From the NCBI GenBank assembly GCA_947359465.1, contig CANAIC010000159.1, positions 88,501 through 152,500 of the forward strand: a stretch of 64,000 nucleotides of DNA, read 5' to 3'. Of this stretch, positions 35,743 to 47,000 are shown piece by piece. The notes beneath the pieces are model-generated. The model was not told where the DNA came from and made no database searches. It saw only the letters and a program-made list of their open reading frames with translations. Position numbers and translations under genes: made by a program. The stretch's first letter is position 1, and each line of letters starts with the position of its first letter. Source of the DNA: Metellina segmentata (taxonomy: Eukaryota > Arthropoda > Arachnida > Araneae > Tetragnathidae).

Positions 35743-38700
35743 TCATAAGAAAGTATCTTCATCGTTAGATAATGCATTCATACCTTCTTCAAGAGTATCT
35801 TCATCGTTAGATAGTGCATTCATACCTTCTTCAAGAGTATCTTCATCGTTAGATTTATTCTCTTGTTTCGTATATTCCTCCAAGTTCTCCTTCGGCATTT
35901 CGATACAAGACGCATTCATTTGTTTAATATATTCCTCCAACTGCTTTTTCGTAATTTCCATACATTTCCTCACAAAAATTTCCGGAATGAGTTCTGTGTT
36001 TGGAGAAAAGTTTTTTACGTCTTTCAATTGCAAGTCTTTTTGTAAATCGTATTCAACATATTTAGTTAACACCTCTATAACAGCATTGGGTCGATCTCCC
36101 TCTTTCATTCTCTTTAAGATATCCAATTTATCTAAAAATCTTTGTTGAGTCTCATCTGGCATCGACACTTTATTATTATTAAAGTGCCAAATCATTTCGA
36201 AATATATTTCATAAAAGGTACAAAATAAGCTTTTCAACCATTTTATTTGATAATCATTACTTGATTCTGCATCCTCAAATATCGTTTTATCATAACGCAT
36301 AGTTACTTCCTGAAGATGCGTTTCAGCTCTTCGCTTTTTATTCCAATATTCGTTTAAATTTTTCTCATTATCTTGGTTAGGTATATTTCTCCTTCTTCGC
36401 TTAATTTTATATTTGTCTCCTGTTACTATTTGCATATATCCAAGTACGTTAATCCAAAATTTATCTTTTGGAATTTCCTTATCAATTTCCATATTTTCAA
36501 GCCACGTCTTGTAATGACTCTCCCAGTCTTTTATTACCTTTTCAAGTTGCCGGTACTTTTGCTCACATGTACTCCATAATGAGTTTAAATTATCTTTCTC
36601 ATTTTTGTAAATTTCGATTTTACTTTCGAAATTATTAATCATATCGATATTTTTGTTACATTCTTCTAATTGGTTTTTGTATTTGATGAGAGCTGAATTT
36701 TCCCTTTCTTCAAGTTGAATTATCCTAGTATTCTGTTCTTGTATTTTTTCTTCAAGTCCAAACTTAATCTCTTGAAGTTCATTGTACTCCATTTCCTTGG
36801 TTTCTAAACGATTTCGGAGGTTTTTAAGCTCCATCTCATAGTTGTTCATGTTTGGTATGCACTCTCGATTAGGATCATTCCACCCTGGCTTGTCCATTTC
36901 CAATATTTTGAGTTCTGATTGGTATTTCGCATCTTTTTCTTTCATTTCTTTTTGGTAGCTTATGAGTCGTTCTTTACAAGTTGCGAGTTCCTCTTTACAA
37001 ACATTCAAATTTCCTTGACAGTTTGAGAGGTCTTCTTGGTATTTAAGTATATCCACTTGGCATGTTAGGAGGTCTTCTCGGTATTTAGTTATATCTGTTT
37101 TGGATATTTCGAGGTCTTCTTGATATTTAGTTATATCCGTTTGGCATGCTTCGAATTTTTCCTTGTAGTTTTTAAGATGGCTTTGGCATACTTTGAGTTC
37201 TCCTTTGGATTTATTGAGCTCTACTTCGTGTGATGCCACTATTTTATTTCTAATTGATTCATCTACTTTTTTTCCGATTCGTGTATGGGGTTTTGGTCGG
37301 TGCGATGGTTTGAATTTTTCTGAGTTTGATGCTTTGAAAACTTTAATGGGTGTGTTAAAATCTTCTTCGGGAAGTTTCTTTTCCTCATTACATAATGTTA
37401 ATTCTTCAATCAAGCTTGATTTCGAGGTCTGAAGTTGTTTTACATCATTTTTCAACATTTCCTTTTCCTCATTACATAATTTTAATTCTTCAATCAAGCT
37501 TGAGTTCGAGGTCTGAAGTTGTTTTGCCTCGTTTTTCAATATTTCCTTTGCCTCATTACATAATTTTAATTCTTCAATCAAGCTTGATTCCGAGGTCTGA
37601 AGTCGTGTTGCATCGTTTTTCAACAGTATGATCTCGGTACGAGCATTACATATCTCCTTATCCTTTTTTATCAATTCCTTTAAATCTGAAAACGGTAATT
37701 TCGTCGTTACTTTACTCGACTTAATTTTTCGTAAACTTTTACTTGAAGTTTCATCAGTAGAATCATCTGGCTCAGAAACAATCGGTGAGCTGGGCCTTGA
37801 ACCTTCTTTGAATGGCGTCAATGCCTCTATTTTATTAGATTTAACCTCTAAGTCACGTAAGTATTTTCTATCAATGCTCAAAATTTCATTAAATGTGTTT
37901 ATCCATGAATTTTCATCTAGAGTATACATGGAATAATACTCTCTCATATAAATTTTAAATTGATCTTTTATAAGTTTAATCTCTTCTCGATCCTTGTTCA
38001 ATTTGGTAAAAAAGGTATTTAATTCATCAATATCTTTAATATTATGTTTAATTACAAAATTCTTTAAGCTTTGACCCATTTTCAAAACTTTCATAAAAGT
38101 CTTCTCATCGACACTCGTGACTTCCATCTCGCCAAAAATCAAATTGAGCATGTTTGTTGTTTCATGTTGAGTTCCTTTGTAATTCGGATAATTTGCTTTT
38201 ATACTTTTCCAAAAATCAGCATTCACGTCCCTAATGTTCCCCTTCAAATATTCATTCACGACATTAACAAAATTATCAATGGTTAGATTTTTAGTATATC
38301 CGAGTATAGTTTCGAGTTCACGCAATTTCATGTTAACATTCATTTCAAAAAACCTCTCCTTATCATTCAATAATTGAATCTGGTTTTTCAACTCTTCATT
38401 TTTAGTTTTAATCTTATCTTCCAATAATTGAATCTGGTTCTCCGGTTCTTTATTTTTAGTTTTCAACTCTTTATACCGTAATTTAATAGTTTTCAACTCT
38501 TCATTTTTAGCTTTATTCTTATCTTCCAATAATTTAATCTGATTCTCCAGTTCTTCATTCTTAGTTTTCAACTCTCCATTTTTATCTTTCAGCTCTTTAT
38601 TCACAGTTGTCGACTTATCCAAATCTCTAGTCAAATTTTCAATTTGATTCTTTAGCTCTTCAATCTCCATAATCTTAACTTGAAAATTTTCTTCCAATTT

Positions 38701-39930
38701 ACTTTTTCCAAAAGATTGATTTTTCTTGAACTCTTCAATTTTTGTCAGTACCTGGGCCTGGGATTCGCTGCTAAGCAGCTTTTTCATGCTTGTATTAAGT
38801 AGATTGATCGTTTCAATCATATCAGTCAACATATGAATCCCTTTAGTCTCTATTATTTCATTCAACGTGTTCAATTTGTTTTCAACGTCTTTGAATGCCT
38901 TATGGATGGTGTCAAGAAACTCTTTCTTTCTTTCGTCCACTGGGAGAAAATTCAGCGACGTTTCAATATTCTTTAAGATTGATTTGACTTCTTTCTCGAT
39001 CAAGTCGACTATTTTCGGGGAGGTAAATTTGTCTTCGATTAATTCGGTCAAATGGGATTCCACAATTTCCCCGATTTGTGGATTAATATTTCTTTTATCA
39101 GTAATTTCAGTGATTTCTGGTGAAGGGTTCTCTTTATCATATTCAATTCCCAGGGGGGAATCTTGAGGGGGTTGAATTTGAGCCTGGTGACCAAATAATC
39201 CAGTTGGAGTTGAAGGCAAGCCCCCGGTGAATGATTCAAATAAAGTGTATAACTGTTGATATTGGCTATTTATATTTTGAAATTCTGATGAAAAATATTG
39301 CGTAAAAATATCTTTTATCATCGTTTCTATATTCTCAACACTACATAATGCTGATGACTGATTAACTTCAGATGAACTTGGTATACCCACATCCATAGAT
39401 TGATGTGGACTCAATGCATCTAAAGCTTTGTTTTTTTGACATGTTTCAAATTCCTCCAATTTCAGTTGATTGCATTTTGCTTCATTTTCAAAGAAATCCA
39501 ATAAATGTCGATACGATTTGATTTGTTTTTCGTACTCTTTTTGATCTATTTCAAATTTCTCCAATTTCAGTCGATCGAGTGTTACTTCCTTTTCATAGCT
39601 ATCCAATAGATCTTGGCGCGACTTTAATTGTTTTTCGTAGTCATCCATCTTTTTTCGAAAATCCTCCTGTATTGAGTCTATCGTCGAGTCCCGACGCTCT
39701 GTCCGATTATGGTCATCAATATCGCACAGTTTAAATAAAAAATCCAAAAAGCTATTGCTCTGTTGGTAAAGATAGGTATAAGTTTCAATGAGCGGTTTAC
39801 CCAGTTCAAACGCTTGCACCACGTCGTTCCGAATTTCACGCTTCAACGTATTGATCAAATTAAGGTTGAGCCCATTGTCTCTATCCCGATGGTACTTGTT
39901 GATCGCAACGACCAACGGTTTGAAAGCCAT
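35743..39930 (-). CDS. Giant coiled-coil protein, 1,395 aa
   Basis: Most of the length is heptad-rich Glu/Lys/Leu/Asn sequence, with strong coiled coils over roughly residues 70-180, 390-560, 730-860 and 920-1160. Three adjacent copies of an LIEELKLCNEEKEMLKN-like unit lie at about 37.4-37.6 kb, and the C terminus is three copies of a 14-residue NDEDTLEEGMNALS unit. It resembles the desmoplakin-like Ac66 type of baculoviruses in kind, though much longer; this is analogy, not demonstrated homology. Start preceded by GTAAAGAAAG. Confidence 0.8.
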   Translation of the reverse strand: MAFKPLVVAINKYHRDRDNGLNLNLINTLKREIRNDVVQAFELGKPLIETYTYLYQQSNSFLDFLFKLCDIDDHNRTERRDSTIDSIQEDFRKKMDDYEKQLKSRQDLLDSYEKEVTLDRLKLEKFEIDQKEYEKQIKSYRHLLDFFENEAKCNQLKLEEFETCQKNKALDALSPHQSMDVGIPSSSEVNQSSALCSVENIETMIKDIFTQYFSSEFQNINSQYQQLYTLFESFTGGLPSTPTGLFGHQAQIQPPQDSPLGIEYDKENPSPEITEITDKRNINPQIGEIVESHLTELIEDKFTSPKIVDLIEKEVKSILKNIETSLNFLPVDERKKEFLDTIHKAFKDVENKLNTLNEIIETKGIHMLTDMIETINLLNTSMKKLLSSESQAQVLTKIEEFKKNQSFGKSKLEENFQVKIMEIEELKNQIENLTRDLDKSTTVNKELKDKNGELKTKNEELENQIKLLEDKNKAKNEELKTIKLRYKELKTKNKEPENQIQLLEDKIKTKNEELKNQIQLLNDKERFFEMNVNMKLRELETILGYTKNLTIDNFVNVVNEYLKGNIRDVNADFWKSIKANYPNYKGTQHETTNMLNLIFGEMEVTSVDEKTFMKVLKMGQSLKNFVIKHNIKDIDELNTFFTKLNKDREEIKLIKDQFKIYMREYYSMYTLDENSWINTFNEILSIDRKYLRDLEVKSNKIEALTPFKEGSRPSSPIVSEPDDSTDETSSKSLRKIKSSKVTTKLPFSDLKELIKKDKEICNARTEIILLKNDATRLQTSESSLIEELKLCNEAKEILKNEAKQLQTSNSSLIEELKLCNEEKEMLKNDVKQLQTSKSSLIEELTLCNEEKKLPEEDFNTPIKVFKASNSEKFKPSHRPKPHTRIGKKVDESIRNKIVASHEVELNKSKGELKVCQSHLKNYKEKFEACQTDITKYQEDLEISKTDITKYREDLLTCQVDILKYQEDLSNCQGNLNVCKEELATCKERLISYQKEMKEKDAKYQSELKILEMDKPGWNDPNRECIPNMNNYEMELKNLRNRLETKEMEYNELQEIKFGLEEKIQEQNTRIIQLEERENSALIKYKNQLEECNKNIDMINNFESKIEIYKNEKDNLNSLWSTCEQKYRQLEKVIKDWESHYKTWLENMEIDKEIPKDKFWINVLGYMQIVTGDKYKIKRRRRNIPNQDNEKNLNEYWNKKRRAETHLQEVTMRYDKTIFEDAESSNDYQIKWLKSLFCTFYEIYFEMIWHFNNNKVSMPDETQQRFLDKLDILKRMKEGDRPNAVIEVLTKYVEYDLQKDLQLKDVKNFSPNTELIPEIFVRKCMEITKKQLEEYIKQMNASCIEMPKENLEEYTKQENKSNDEDTLEEGMNALSNDEDTLEEGMNALSNDEDTFL

Positions 39931-39936
39931 CTTTCT

Positions 39937-41034
39937 TTACTTGAAAAGTATTTTCTGCACTTGACTTAGATCGTTGTACAAAAGTTGATATTTTTCACTC
40001 GTCTGGATCGAGAGCCATGCAATAACCGACTTTAACATCAAAGTTTGGTGTGAAAAACGTTTCAAGTACCAAAAGAGCCCAAACGTTTTCCACGTTTCTT
40101 CATTCTTGTACAAAGGTATCCAACTGGTGCACGTCACGTAATTAATGTCTTTGTACCCTCGTTCCGTCAGGTTCGAAACGACCATTGGAGAAACGTAGGT
40201 CACATCATCACACTCTTCAGTGCAGAACGCAACGCCGACTTGTTCAGTGTCCGACAGCATAATTTCGCAGTGGTAAAAATCAATCGGGTTGGGATGAATG
40301 GGACGGAAAGCATCGTTTCGACGTAATATTTGATAAAGTATACTTCCAAAAGTTGCATTGGGGCACCGGTCAAAAAACTTTATGAATGAGACGTACGTCA
40401 AAGAGTACGCGAGTGGAAACCACGCGTTGAAATGGCTCGGGTTGTACGTGTTGCGTTTGAAAAATCTCACGAGAGCCAAAGTCGAAAGACTAGAGACCGA
40501 GTTGAACAATTCAACAAGCGCTCGGTAAGCCTGGTCCTTTCTACATTTTTTCCAAATGTGTTTGAAGGGATTTCGTTTAGTCACCACATACAATGTCGAG
40601 TTATGAAACGTCTCATGGACAATAGACAACCGAGGGAAGATGGCCGCGAGTAACGTCCTTTTCGATTTGTTTGGAACGGCAATGTAACTGTCATTAGTGG
40701 GGTCGCCATTCACTTTGAAAAGAAGCGCATCCGATTTCAACTCTAGGGGAGGTGTCAAACGATCGAGTACGACGACGGTCCCTTCCGGAGGATTCACCGG
40801 ACCAATTTTAAAGTGATGATTTTGGTAATAAACGATGGGAAGTTTGAAATGTATGGCAATCAAATAATATCCAAAACCAAACGAATTTCCAAATACTTGA
40901 ACGTAGCGCCCTATATTTGAGAGGACATTTGCAGGTACGTCTTGCATGTACAGAGGTGATTGCAGAGCCGTGTTGAGGGTTTTCGGTTCACCACAGTCTA
41001 ACGCTCCATGGTGATTATTCATTTGCTCGGTCAT
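39937..41034 (-). CDS. Hypothetical protein, 365 aa
   Basis: ATG at 41034 chosen over an upstream TTG. A mixed alpha/beta soluble protein, with a hydrophobic GRYVQVFGNSFGFGYYLIAIHF segment and a cysteine-containing CTEECDD stretch. It ends six bases before the coiled-coil gene's start and lies next to the polymerase gene. The size and neighbourhood would suit a transcription factor such as P47, but I cannot show it. Confidence 0.7.
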   Translation of the reverse strand: MTEQMNNHHGALDCGEPKTLNTALQSPLYMQDVPANVLSNIGRYVQVFGNSFGFGYYLIAIHFKLPIVYYQNHHFKIGPVNPPEGTVVVLDRLTPPLELKSDALLFKVNGDPTNDSYIAVPNKSKRTLLAAIFPRLSIVHETFHNSTLYVVTKRNPFKHIWKKCRKDQAYRALVELFNSVSSLSTLALVRFFKRNTYNPSHFNAWFPLAYSLTYVSFIKFFDRCPNATFGSILYQILRRNDAFRPIHPNPIDFYHCEIMLSDTEQVGVAFCTEECDDVTYVSPMVVSNLTERGYKDINYVTCTSWIPLYKNEETWKTFGLFWYLKRFSHQTLMLKSVIAWLSIQTSEKYQLLYNDLSQVQKILFK

Positions 41035-41133
41035 CTTTGTAAAACTGATACAAGATTCCAAATACTTCCCCTTTTTAAACCCACATAATACATAAATAAT
41101 ATTTTTATTATTATTTTTGCTATTTTTTTATTA

Positions 41134-42705
41134 TTACCCTTTTTTCAAGACATTTTCAATTAAGTAATCAAAGGTATCTTCCGACAGGACGTCCGTGTGG
41201 CTTAAAGATTTCAACGCATCATTTTCCACTACGCTACTACCATCCACGAGTTGACCCAAGTAATCCACGTGGAGGCCTTGCAAGTTAAACACGCTCTTGG
41301 AATAACTGTAACCCGGTTTCCAAATCTTTCCCCCACTAGACAAAGCCTCGGTAGCAGTCATGGCGTGAGCGACCGCTTCGACAGGAGTAATCCCCCTCCA
41401 AAATGAATTCTTGATGTACTTTCCATCTTGCCATCCTACAGCTCCAAACATTTGATGTAAGTGCTCGAACGATCCCTTTGCTTTGGATAATACTTGGGTA
41501 ATGAGACAACTCCCCCGTAACTCTCGAGCGGAAATTCGTTCAAATTCTTCGAGAGAGGAAGTTTGTTCACCAATTTCTACCAACGCTTCCATTTCTTTTA
41601 ACGTCAACGCAAAACAAGCTCGACTCTGGAACGCGTCCAGGTAAAAGAGCCGCATGCGATCAAAGCTTTCGAAAGTCACACCCGACCCGTACAACTCGAA
41701 AATGACGTTGAAGGTACGCTTCAAATCGGGATGCTTGTAGGGTAAAAAGTCGATTTGGTCGTAAAACATGTGATACGCTACGATCATATCTTGACTGGGT
41801 GATAATTTCAACCCATTTACTGGACAACTTATTTGCTCTTGGCAGTTGAGAATGGTGGCGCATTCGGCTTGAGATTGATGGTTGGGTACAATGTAAACGT
41901 TGCATTCGTCTCCATCAAAGTCCCCTGCAATATTTTCCAAAATCTCCAAATTAATGCCGATGGTATTTTCTTCTTCCTTTCCTCCTTTGACGACTCGCAA
42001 AGCCACAAAACTCCCCGGCGTCAGGGATGGCATCCGATTCAAAATGACAAACTGACCTTCGAGATTCAATTTCTTGCAGATTTCTTCAGGCAAGCATATC
42101 TCGTTGGGTTTCAAGGTCGGTTTGGGACCAATCATACCACGCATGGAGAGAGTGGATCGCTTTCCGAAGGTATTTTGACGTATAAAGGTAAACTTGCCAC
42201 AAGAACGGCGCGCCAAGCTTCGATAATTGAGAGCAACTTCTTCGATTTGCTTGTAAAACACACCTGATTTCGAAGCGAGAGCGGTACTTTTACTTCGATT
42301 TGTGACGGGTTGCCCTTGCACATACTTCATGACCTTTTCATACACAAGCGTCGAAGCCACTTGCCAATAAATTGGGTCGGGTATAACCAAAAATTCTTGA
42401 TTCGATTTCATTTTAGCCTTTCTTAGGGCTACATCCAACTGCTTTAGAGAGAACGTGTATCCCGGTGTAGAAATGGCGATGGAATGAACGGGATAGGATG
42501 ACGCTAGAGAATTGTAATAAAATTGATTGCAACAGACCGTGTACGGTATATTAAAAACGAGTTTCGACTTGCATTTCGAACAGGTTTGTGAAAATTCATG
42601 ACTCTTTCGCCAAGCCTTCAAAATCTCAATGAGATTTTCAGGTGTCATTGTCACTGGACATTGATCGTACCGAAGAATGGATATACCGTATCGCGTGACC
42701 GTCAT
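41134..42705 (-). CDS. lef-9: LEF-9-like RNA polymerase beta-prime-type subunit
   Basis: 523 aa. The catalytic magnesium motif is present as AGDFDGDE (Asp 262, 264 and 266), preceded by the NRMPSLTPGSF segment that corresponds to the usual NRxPxLH. Downstream are QDMIVAYHMF and SFWRGITPVEAVAHAM, equivalent to the bridge-helix region. A CSKC zinc pair is at residues 42-45. Length matches LEF-9 (about 490 aa) rather than cellular or NCLDV RPB1 (over 1,300). It should form the viral late polymerase with LEF-8, LEF-4 and P47 counterparts, none of which I see here. Confidence 0.85.
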   Translation of the reverse strand: MTVTRYGISILRYDQCPVTMTPENLIEILKAWRKSHEFSQTCSKCKSKLVFNIPYTVCCNQFYYNSLASSYPVHSIAISTPGYTFSLKQLDVALRKAKMKSNQEFLVIPDPIYWQVASTLVYEKVMKYVQGQPVTNRSKSTALASKSGVFYKQIEEVALNYRSLARRSCGKFTFIRQNTFGKRSTLSMRGMIGPKPTLKPNEICLPEEICKKLNLEGQFVILNRMPSLTPGSFVALRVVKGGKEEENTIGINLEILENIAGDFDGDECNVYIVPNHQSQAECATILNCQEQISCPVNGLKLSPSQDMIVAYHMFYDQIDFLPYKHPDLKRTFNVIFELYGSGVTFESFDRMRLFYLDAFQSRACFALTLKEMEALVEIGEQTSSLEEFERISARELRGSCLITQVLSKAKGSFEHLHQMFGAVGWQDGKYIKNSFWRGITPVEAVAHAMTATEALSSGGKIWKPGYSYSKSVFNLQGLHVDYLGQLVDGSSVVENDALKSLSHTDVLSEDTFDYLIENVLKKG

Positions 42706-42729
42706 AGTGTAAGTAAAGTATAATGAAAA

Positions 42730-43332
42730 ATGGAAGCGTACCCAAAACGTCGAAATGGAAACGAATACTATCCCTCTGGTAGCGAAAATTTCGTGAAGAA
42801 TTCAAATGGTCGCGAGCTCTATGCTCGTGATGCCAAAGGTGGCCAATTGTATCCTAAGCGAAAAACAAATGTGTTTGCTCAAAACGAATTTGGAGTTGAA
42901 TATTATGCTAAAGACGTTCAGGGAAACGAATTTTATCCCACACTCAACAACCGATCTATGTTTATAGTAGATTCTAAAACGATGTTGGTAGTATTGGCAA
43001 AATGGGTGGACGGACGGCAACGCTATCCAACCGACACCAACGGAAACGAGTACTACTTGAGATACGAAGGAAAACCCTTTCTCTTACGAAACGAAAAAGG
43101 TTCTCCTTACTTAGCTCAATCTCGGAAAGGACGCGATTTGATTCCTTGGAACTATATGAGTCAATTCTTGAACACTGACGATCCTCATGTGTACTCTAGA
43201 GACTCGGGGGGCAATGGGGTGTACTGGAATGAAACATCTCTTTCTTCTTTTACTCGTGTGATTGTGAATTGCTTGTGCCAGATAGTCCTCTTGTGTCCTC
43301 CAATAGCCGGAACTCTTCTCTTGTTTGCATGA
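42730..43332 (+). CDS. Short YP/DG-repeat protein with C-terminal anchor, member 3
   Basis: 200 aa, divergent from the polymerase gene with a 24-base gap. About seven YP/DG repeats (NGNEYYPSG, NGRELYARD, EFGVEYYAKD, QGNEFYP) lead to a membrane segment at about residues 175-198. It lacks the DLEEDIFP block of the large members. It may be a minimal form or a truncated duplicate that kept an anchor. Confidence 0.7.
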   Translation: MEAYPKRRNGNEYYPSGSENFVKNSNGRELYARDAKGGQLYPKRKTNVFAQNEFGVEYYAKDVQGNEFYPTLNNRSMFIVDSKTMLVVLAKWVDGRQRYPTDTNGNEYYLRYEGKPFLLRNEKGSPYLAQSRKGRDLIPWNYMSQFLNTDDPHVYSRDSGGNGVYWNETSLSSFTRVIVNCLCQIVLLCPPIAGTLLLFA

Positions 43333-43493
43333 GAAAGAAAATCTTGGGAGCAATGTGTCACTTGTCGAGAAAGTCTTGTACAATTATGATTCTTCTCAAT
43401 CTACCAACTTTATATAAAGGTGCGAACAAGCATTCTTCTCCTCTCAAAAAAACTAAATTAAAAAAATATATATTATTATTTTTTTTTAAACGC

Positions 43494-44024
43494 TTAACAT
43501 GATAGTGGTTTGATAGCGCTATATTTTATAAGTGTTCCATATTGATGATACCGATTACCACTCGCCAAATGATCCATCATAACCCAATTCATTTTGGGGT
43601 TTACTAAAAGTGCGTAAAAGTATAAAATGTACAGGCATGTTGCATCGTAACGTTCCGTATTTCGCGTCGATAACTCATTAGCTATACTTTGCACCGCTTT
43701 CAACACGACTCCGCGTCGATCCATCAAACAAAAACTCTCATAATCGAAATGAATTGCATTAAACCTCTGGTCCTTTTGGTTCGCAATGTTGTAGAGCATC
43801 CCATACGCGTCACAATTCTCCATCACGTGCTGGACGTGTGTTTTTGCTTCGTCTCGAAACTCTTGCACGAGTTGCAGTGTCACAACATTCAAATTTTTAA
43901 ACGCAAAACTCGACACGTACATTTTTTTCAGTCGGTTACTGTGTTTGGACACCACGTTCTGGATCAACCAGTCGATTCGCAACGGGTATTTGCTCAATTC
44001 GTTTAAATCATAATACTCTGACAT
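43494..44024 (-). CDS. Hypothetical protein, 176 aa
   Basis: ATG at 44024, five bases after the stop of the primase-helicase gene, so probably in one transcript with it. Helix-rich and soluble. Position suggests a replication accessory role, but no motif supports it. Confidence 0.65.
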   Translation of the reverse strand: MSEYYDLNELSKYPLRIDWLIQNVVSKHSNRLKKMYVSSFAFKNLNVVTLQLVQEFRDEAKTHVQHVMENCDAYGMLYNIANQKDQRFNAIHFDYESFCLMDRRGVVLKAVQSIANELSTRNTERYDATCLYILYFYALLVNPKMNWVMMDHLASGNRYHQYGTLIKYSAIKPLSC

Positions 44025-44029
44025 TCTCT

Positions 44030-47000
44030 TTAGTTATCGTTTGCGGCACGCTTCAAATTCTTGATACACACGTCTTGATAATACACGACAGAGTCTTGCT
44101 GTTCAATCGGTTTCGGCATGTTATTATCTTTATCTATTTTTGGACGTTTTGCCGGTGGTGATTCGTACTCTAACGATGCCATCAAACTCGCATTCTCGAA
44201 CGTCTGGCTGGAAGCAATTGGGTCTCCGATGGCCTTAAAGTTGAACGTTTCCAAACGAATGTCCGTTCGACGATATTCGTGAAATTCCTCTTCAAACCTG
44301 ACAATGAGATCTGTATCGCAGAGCGACATGTTTTTCGTCATCTTCAAGTACTGGCGAATAGCCGATCGCAAATCGGTCATGGTCGTGACACTCACTCGAT
44401 CGATTTGGACGTCCATGTGCAACTTGAACTGATTGTAAATATCCGTATTGACCAAATAGTCCCGAGTGTATTCGACGACACAATCGGGCTCGTCTCGATA
44501 ATGCAACAAACCATCCTTTCGGTTCATGTGCGTTTGCATGTGAAAGTAGAGGAACAGAAAACACCCTTCGTACGAATTCTCTACCACGTACGATTGTTTA
44601 GAGTATCGATTGAATCGAACCTGTTCAGAAGTACTCGTGGGCGCTTTTCGCTTGAACGTGGCATGGAATGGGATCGCGACGACCCTGTCTCGAAAAGCCT
44701 GGGTTGTGATCGTTTCTGGTGCATTGTTCGTGGTCGTGAAGAGTTTTGCCGTCGGAATGCCTCCGACATTCGCTTCGTACATGTTTCGAAAAGAGACTTG
44801 CGAGTCGCCCGTGATTTGCTTGATCCGGTTTTCGTGGACTTTGCTTTCCAACTCGTCCGTCGCAATGATTCGGCAGGAAAAAAGCGTTGAAGCCAGTTCG
44901 GGAAGTGCATTCGTGCTAGACGTACCAGGCTTCAAATTTTCGGATTGAATGCTGTGAAAGTATCCCCCAAACGTCTTGGCAAGGAGCTCAAATAACTTAC
45001 TCTTACCGTTTCTCATAGTTCCCTTCAAGACGAAAAATTTACGTTCGTAATTGGTGGCAATGAGCGTGCTCGCTAGCACGTCTAGAAAATACATAATTAG
45101 ATCGTACTCGAATGAGAGATATTTGCAAATTTGGACGTAAAACTGCATCATAGACTGAGCAAGGGGGTCCATAATAATTTCGGGTAGTTGCTCGCTCACG
45201 AGTTCTTTCAACGTGTCGACCAAGTCATCCGTCCTGTCGAGAAAAAGCCCTTTCAAGTACAATAAAAAGAACGCCTTGGTCGTCAAGAGAGTGTAAAGCT
45301 CATAGAATTGGGGGTCATTCAACAGACTGATCATGGTCATTCGAGGCACCTCCATGCCTAATTTCCGGTCGGACATGAACAATTCGGGAACGGTACCTCC
45401 TATGTGACCCGTCAGCAAATCTAACATCCCGTGAGGTAAACGAAGGAGCCATTTGTGTCGATCCATCTGCACGCTCCGATGCTCCATGCTGGTATCGCTC
45501 AAAATAGCCGAGATGACGGTTCCTATCGAGAAGCGATCCAAAAGAAATTCTTCGGGTCCCCCCAATCCACCCCCCTTGCGATACTGATGGACAAAAGCTT
45601 TGATGTGGGTCCAGAGGTTGATCATGTGATCGGTGATTTCGTTGTCACGAACGATTTCTTGCCATGATTCCGTCAAGTAATTCCACATGTAACGCGACGA
45701 TTTCTTCACGGCGTTGGCCAGTCGCAGTACCAAAATCGGAAAATTGTGTTCTTGAATTTTTCGCAAGAGAGCAATCACCTGCTCCGTCGTCGATACGCTC
45801 AAGATGGCACGCTGCGAGTCTTGAATGATACATTTCAACTTGTCGCGCGCCGTAAGTGATTTAGGATATAAATTGTTACCGCAAAAATGAATGGTGCCCA
45901 CCGTAAAGTCTTCCAATGCGTACTTGATGTGACTCTCGTCCACATGCTCGATTCGATCAAGAATGGAATGAAATTCCTTGTCGAGAAATGACCTCACTGG
46001 ATGAATTAGCTCCTTTGAGCTCATATTTAAATGTTTGCAAAGAGCATAAAAAACAGGTAAAAAGTAATAACCCTTATCATGTTGCATAATGGTTTTCAAA
46101 GGGTTCGGATCAGAAGCGAGCTTTCCATTGTCCTCCTGGAGAGCCTGATTAATCGATTGGAACATGGGGTTGTCATTCGTATCGAGACCCACGGATAACC
46201 GCACGCTCTGTTCGAACCACTTTTTAAGTGCATAGTTGTTCGTGTCAAAGGAATCAATCATAAAGGCATTGAAGCGCAAATATTGAAAGCTTTTCAAAAA
46301 ATGCGACCCATCAAACAAAAGTTGTTTACCTTTACAAATATATCCCAACTCCATCGTACGCTTGTAGGTGAATTGAACCACGTCTTCTTGAGCGTTCGAT
46401 TGCGTCGGCTCTTTGGCGACCACCGTCACGTAGGAGAGTCGATGGAGAGATGGAAAAGGCATCGCTACGGGCATCATGAACTGCTTCAAGTACGGTTCGT
46501 ATTGTCGTTGGCTTAAAAAAAGAAACTTGCGGAAAAAGGACTCGCTGTTGTTTTTTCGTCTCTTGAATTTCGCCTTGGCATGTTGGAATTGATCGTTACT
46601 ACTGGCCAAGTCCAAATCAATCTTGAATGACTCTGTCTCGTCCAAGTAACCGATGCGAAATGCCTTGTAGGGAAGTGTGTTGGGTTTTGCTGCTCCAGGT
46701 AACATGACGTTGGTCAATGTGTCGAGCACGTACTTGCCAAAGCGCTCCGAGAATGCCAATTTGTTTTCTAATCGTTCGCATAGAAGAATGTAATCATCGA
46801 AAGCAATTGTGAGTTCTGGCAGGTGTACGTGAAGTCCCTTAGAGTTGGGTCGCGATGCTAAGATGTATGTAAAGTTGGGTATACATGGTAAAAATAACAG
46901 TTTGAGAGTCGATTCAATGTGCTGCATAATGCTCTGGGAGATGGGTGAATTTTCGGGATTTTCAGATTTAAAATCCAAGTCGAAAATGAGTGAATGCTGC

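Noticed and set aside
41134..42705. A complete RPB1 homologue
   Set aside because: The protein has the catalytic DFDGD region but is only 523 residues, and the flanking genes do not continue the RPB1 domains; LEF-9 fits better.
44279..44948. Long plus-strand frames inside the primase-helicase gene
   Set aside because: They are arginine/valine-rich shadows of a gene with clear catalytic motifs on the other strand.
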